Assembly (NCBI GenBank): GCA_963516475.1
Contig: CAUQBR010000006.1
Span: 1 to 64,000 of the forward strand
DNA from: JABCPE02 sp963516475
GTDB taxonomy: Bacteria; Bacteroidota; Bacteroidia; Flavobacteriales; Weeksellaceae
DNA: 64,000 nucleotides
Direction: 5' to 3'
Position numbers and translations under genes: made by a program. The first letter of the stretch is position 1. Each line of letters opens with the position of its first letter. Positions 60,457-64,000 of this stretch are shown piece after piece. The notes below the pieces were generated by a model. The model ran no database searches. It saw only the letters and a list, made by a program, of their open reading frames with translations, and was not told the DNA's origin.

Positions 60457-60957
60457 CTCATTGATCTCGAGAAAAAGAATAAAAACGGTAAGAAAAACCC
60501 CTTGCAAGTTGTTAAAATTGTAAGTTCCAAAAACCATCTTAAAAGAGAACAAATAAATAAAACGGAAAAAGGAACTATTTTTAGAAAGGATTTTTTGAAG
60601 AGTTTATAGTTTCAAAAAAGGGTCGGTTTTTGTGCTCAGAATTATAAATAGGAAGAGGATGACAAGCACAATATGATGATTTAATTTTTTTTATAAATTA
60701 TCTTTTTACATATTTCAGTAAAAATAAAAACTGCAATTGTAGATTCAACTAAGGCGGCACTGTCCTGCAACTTAACTTTGTGAGAAAAAAAGTGATTTTT
60801 TAACAATTAAGTAACTGATATACAGTAAATTAAATTTTTTATCGTGAGAAAGAGGTCTGTTTTTTCTCATTTTTTAGTGTATTTATTACACCAATAAGGT
60901 ATTATTAAGCGTTTATTGCTTTGAAAAAATGCAGCTTTTGAGAAATTTTCTCAAAAA
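60457..60957. other. Non-coding stretch at the right edge of the defence island
   Basis: No credible gene is seen in these 500 bases. A TAACTTTG on the plus strand (60773-60780) has no gene behind it. The sequence before it (GGCGGCACTGTCCTGCAACTT, 60754-60774 region) is less AT-rich than its surroundings and might be a remnant of an insertion-sequence end, though no inverted partner was found in the window. Confidence 0.4.
60936..60956 (-). terminator. Terminator of the outer-membrane protein gene
   Basis: TTTTGAGAA (60936-60944) and TTCTCAAAA (60948-60956) are perfect complements with a 3-base loop. They lie immediately after the stop codon of the barrel gene on the minus strand. Confidence 0.6.
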
Positions 60958-62703
60958 TTAGAATCTATAATTATACCCAACAGTACAGGTTATTTCATTC
61001 ATTTTTGGATGAGGAATATTTTGATTAGTGAGTCTAAACATATTGATAATGTTTAAATCAAAATTATGTTTTTCCCAAGGGGCATAACTTGCTCCTGCTC
61101 TAAAATTAAATACACTTGTCCTAATTCCCCTACCACTTGATATGTTATATGAGGCTCCAGAGGAAATCTGCATTTTATCTTTTAGTATTCCTTTATTAAA
61201 ACTTATGCTTGGTCCAATTATATTGGTGTATTGAGAAGCAGCATAAGTGTTGGTGTAATTGATAGAAGCCGCAATATTCATCTTTCTTTCAGGAAAAGAG
61301 ATGTTATAGTTAATATTAGCATTATGAAATCTAGAAATTCCACCTCTCCTTACAATTCCATTTTCTTTGTTAACCATATCATTAAGTGAATAGTTAATAT
61401 TTATATTTTGTGCTTTTTCCTTTGTTGCTGAAAGAGCATAATTTATATTTATATTCACATTCTGCGAGATTTGTCTATATTGAATAGAATCTCTTGGTTG
61501 TTGTATTTGAAGAGGATTATTGTTAATATTATTAAATTGATTAAGCTGATTATTTGTAAACATCGTAAAATTCGAATAAGAAGCCGTAATCATCAATTTA
61601 TCAGAAGCCTGAAAATTGGCATTTACTGTTCCGACCCATCTACTTGTTTGTTTGCTTTTTTGGTTTTGTAAATTATCCCGCTGTCTTCCAATATTAGTTT
61701 GTAAGGAAAGTTTATCTTTTAAAAGATTAAAGGCAGTATTTAAGGTAATGTTTTCGAAATCATTATTAAAATAATATGCGCCTAGTGTTTTATATTCAGG
61801 GTCTACTCGTTCATATCGGATACCAAGCATTCCTTTTTTCAAAGTAAAATTCGTTCCAAAATTATAAGCAAAATTATTTGTTGTAGTTGCATTAGATTTA
61901 ATAAAACTTGCTGCAATTCCTTTATGGGAAGTTCCTTTTGGATATCTTAAATCTTCTGTGAGTGCAGAGTTCGCAACTTCAGCAAAAATCTCTAGGTTAT
62001 TATATACTTTCACGCTTCCTTGTAATGAAAACACCATGTTTTCTTGTGGTAGAACTCCTTTACTTTCTGGATTGCTCTTTAACGAACCCACATCATCTTT
62101 TGCATAAAATCCTATAAATCCTAGCTTATATTGTTCTTTTTCCCATTCTATTTTTGTACCATACCCCATTCTTCTATAAGAAGGAATCGTAGCAGGATTG
62201 TCATCATCTTCAATGGCTTTGTTTAGCCTTCCAGTCATTAGTGAAACTTTTAGAGGAAATTCAGGAGTAAGTTCTACTCCACCACCTGTAAATAAAAGTC
62301 CATTATAGGTATATGGTGAAAAAGACATCCCTGCATCTCCTAAATATACTTTTATCCATTTGTATTTTGGAGCGATACTAAAGCGATTAAATTTAAAGGG
62401 AACTTGATAATTTAACTGGCTTCCCTGATTTGTAAAACTGTATGAAATAGGCAGAGACCAGTTGTAAATACCTAAATTAAGATTTCCATTTAGGAAATAA
62501 GTAAAAGGATCCCTAGAATCATTAACATTAGAACCATAAAAAACAGTGCTGGCAGAGACACCGCCAGTAATCTTAAAAGGATTTCTTTTTAAAGTTTCTA
62601 TAGTTCTTTCTCCGATATTTTCTAAATCGATCTCCTCTTGAGCAGAAAAAAACTGCCCCAGCATCAAAAAAAATCCTAAAAGAAATCGCCTAAAATTATT
62701 CAT
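60958..62703 (-). CDS. Putative outer-membrane beta-barrel protein
   Basis: The 581-residue protein has a signal peptide (MNNFRRFLLGFFLMLGQFFSA) and long alternating hydrophobic/polar strands throughout, ending in YNYRF, a typical barrel C-terminus. No plug domain or TonB box is visible, so it is not a TonB receptor. I do not recognise its family. It starts 20 bases after the PKD protein gene, so the barrel may anchor or secrete the PKD protein. No type 9 secretion marker is apparent. Confidence 0.7.
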   Translation of the reverse strand: MNNFRRFLLGFFLMLGQFFSAQEEIDLENIGERTIETLKRNPFKITGGVSASTVFYGSNVNDSRDPFTYFLNGNLNLGIYNWSLPISYSFTNQGSQLNYQVPFKFNRFSIAPKYKWIKVYLGDAGMSFSPYTYNGLLFTGGGVELTPEFPLKVSLMTGRLNKAIEDDDNPATIPSYRRMGYGTKIEWEKEQYKLGFIGFYAKDDVGSLKSNPESKGVLPQENMVFSLQGSVKVYNNLEIFAEVANSALTEDLRYPKGTSHKGIAASFIKSNATTTNNFAYNFGTNFTLKKGMLGIRYERVDPEYKTLGAYYFNNDFENITLNTAFNLLKDKLSLQTNIGRQRDNLQNQKSKQTSRWVGTVNANFQASDKLMITASYSNFTMFTNNQLNQFNNINNNPLQIQQPRDSIQYRQISQNVNININYALSATKEKAQNININYSLNDMVNKENGIVRRGGISRFHNANINYNISFPERKMNIAASINYTNTYAASQYTNIIGPSISFNKGILKDKMQISSGASYNISSGRGIRTSVFNFRAGASYAPWEKHNFDLNIINMFRLTNQNIPHPKMNEITCTVGYNYRF

Positions 62704-62723
62704 ATATTTTTGGTTTTCTTATG

Positions 62724-64000
62724 TTAAGGTTTTTTTTGAACTTTAATATCTGTAAGAATATAAGATTCTTTGCCTTGAGAAACAAATTGTTTGATTTTAA
62801 TTGCTCCCTTTCTGCCATCCTGAGTCTGGAACAAAATGATTCTCGGTGTGTTTTGTCCTGTAAAAGGAGTTTTGCCTCTATTTGATTCTACAATATTTAA
62901 ACTATTAAAAGCATTTCCATGCTCAATAGCATCAAAACTGCTTGAGTTAAGCTGTACTCCAACCAATTCTTGCGAGTTAATTATTTTAGTAGAAATAGCG
63001 TTAGGAATAGGCAAAAACGCAGTGTTTTGAACTTCATTAGGAGAAATAATTTGATTATAAGTAAAACGGTCATCCAAGCCAAAAAATGCAAAATCAATTT
63101 TTGCCCCATTACTAGCTGTTACTTCGTTTTTGGTAAGAACTTTGCCTAGCTGAGAGGAGAAAAAAGAACCTATTGATGAGTGCGCTGTACTAATTCCCAG
63201 TTTGATATTTTTGAAATTCAATAAATTCTTATTTGCAAATACTTTAATTTGTTTTTGAATTATTTTTGTTCCTTTATCATTAGTTGCTTTTAAAGATATG
63301 GTATAGTCTCCAGCTACAGGAAGCACAAAACTGGGGTTGGTTTCAGTACTTTGTAAAGAAGCAGCACCAGAAACATTCCATACATAGGAAACAGCATCTG
63401 TGGATTTGTTTTGAAAATTCACAGTTACAGGAGCTTGAAAATCACTATTTACAAAATCTACTGACCAATCAAAGTCTACTACCATAGCTGGTTTTACATT
63501 CACTTCCTTTTCTATAGAATGAGATTCTCTACCATTAGAAACAGTAAGTTTTATTTTATGATTTCCTTCTGTAGTAAAAATAACAGTAGGGTTTTGTTCT
63601 GTAGAAGTCGCAGGAGAGCCATTTTCAAATGTCCATACATAAGAAGTTGCTCCTACAGATTTATTATTCATTTTTAATTTTACAGGAGCAATATCGCTTC
63701 CTTCTCTTTGCCAGTCAAAATCAACTTTTATGGCTGGATCCACACGGATTTCTATTTCTTTGGAATCAGTATTTCCATCCCTATTAGAGGCATTTAGTTT
63801 AATTTTATAAACTCCACTCTGAGAATAAGTAATAGGTCTAGGGTTTATCTCCGTGGAGGAAGTTCTGTCTGCTCCTTCAAAAGTCCATTCATAGGTATCT
63901 GCTCCTGAAGATTTGTTGGTGATTTTGACCACCACGGGAGCAGAGTAATCATTATTTACCACTTCAATCTTAAAATCTGCTTTTACAGGAACATCTTCTT
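62724..64000 (-). CDS. PKD-repeat protein, N-terminus beyond the window
   Basis: The frame is open at the right edge of the window and continues upstream. Visible residues (about 425) contain three consecutive PKD domains, each with the pattern ...VKADFKIEV, then a strand with SSGADTYEWTFEG, SVGATSYVWTFENG or STDAVSYVWNV, and a final strand such as GVYKIKLNASN. These are immunoglobulin-like folds in surface adhesins. A C-terminal segment of about 170 residues (from NLLNFKNIKLGISTA) is not a standard domain I know. It precedes the barrel gene on the same strand by 20 bases. A GTG at 63962 is an internal codon, not the true start. Confidence 0.8.
   Translation of the reverse strand, partial: EDVPVKADFKIEVVNNDYSAPVVVKITNKSSGADTYEWTFEGADRTSSTEINPRPITYSQSGVYKIKLNASNRDGNTDSKEIEIRVDPAIKVDFDWQREGSDIAPVKLKMNNKSVGATSYVWTFENGSPATSTEQNPTVIFTTEGNHKIKLTVSNGRESHSIEKEVNVKPAMVVDFDWSVDFVNSDFQAPVTVNFQNKSTDAVSYVWNVSGAASLQSTETNPSFVLPVAGDYTISLKATNDKGTKIIQKQIKVFANKNLLNFKNIKLGISTAHSSIGSFFSSQLGKVLTKNEVTASNGAKIDFAFFGLDDRFTYNQIISPNEVQNTAFLPIPNAISTKIINSQELVGVQLNSSSFDAIEHGNAFNSLNIVESNRGKTPFTGQNTPRIILFQTQDGRKGAIKIKQFVSQGKESYILTDIKVQKKP

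Noticed and set aside
60754..60780. A defined insertion-sequence end
   Set aside because: No inverted partner or transposase fragment was found, so it is listed only as a possible remnant.
1..64000. tRNA, rRNA or tmRNA genes in the intergenic gaps
   Set aside because: No cloverleaf with a T-loop consensus (GTTCRANNC) and CCA-type end was noticed in the gaps. A tRNAscan run would settle this.

Overview
The window is chromosomal DNA of a flavobacterium (phylum Bacteroidota), most likely of the Chryseobacterium/Weeksellaceae lineage. The DNA is AT-rich. Many genes are preceded by the Bacteroidota -7 box TAnnTTTG and no Shine-Dalgarno-like sequence is obvious. Gene content also fits: a fused alpha/beta E1 dehydrogenase, luxS, bamD-rpoZ-coaBC together, a TonB receptor, WG- and PKD-repeat proteins and a sphingolipid/sulfonolipid-type acyltransferase. 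The genus is an inference from content. I found no tRNA, rRNA or CRISPR array.

Layout. (1) 1-0.9 kb: two tandem copies of a small membrane-anchored protein gene, both frameshifted at simple repeats. (2) 1-24.5 kb: mostly core genes: E1 dehydrogenase and hisS, a WG-repeat protein, luxS, tyrS, a TonB receptor, a pair of PLP enzymes that fits sulfonolipid synthesis, gcvH, a TetR regulator, bamD, rpoZ, coaBC, miaA, pyrG, yidC and a BaiN-type flavoprotein. (3) 24.7-39.3 kb: a tight 12-gene minus-strand operon for a surface polysaccharide. It holds a complete PglF-PglE-PglD-PglC set for a di-N-acetyl-bacillosamine-type first sugar, Wza/Wzc export, a Wzx-like flippase, a Wzy-like polymerase, glycosyltransferases, an AsnB-type amidotransferase and an RmlC epimerase. 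(4) 39.3-48.1 kb: a transporter, a SanA-like protein, a thioredoxin lipoprotein, an orphan FecCD permease, xth, udk, a FtsB-like protein, a methyltransferase and a peptidase. (5) 48.1-60.9 kb: a defence island. It contains a NYN-domain protein, a complete QatABCD anti-phage system, a MazEF-type toxin-antitoxin, a serine recombinase, and a three-gene operon of an uncharacterised 471-aa protein, a class 2 OLD nuclease and a very short UvrD-like helicase. Its non-coding stretches are long, AT-rich and full of hairpins. (6) 61-64 kb: an outer-membrane beta-barrel gene downstream of a PKD-repeat protein that runs off the window.

The best candidate for an undescribed system is the three-gene operon at 56.36-60.39 kb. 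The OLD nuclease and helicase resemble GajA and GajB of Gabija. However, the helicase is only 342 aa, and a third gene precedes and overlaps or abuts the nuclease gene. That third protein has a possible PD-(D/E)XK-like motif (E167, PD188-189, E202). It may be a three-component Gabija relative.

Several nominal start codons were moved. The upstream TTG alternatives of luxS, pyrG and the 471-aa island gene lie inside predicted -7 boxes, so the next ATG was used for these. For the TonB receptor, the serine palmitoyltransferase-like gene, the TetR gene and an 80-aa reading frame at 44.2 kb the next ATG was also preferred.
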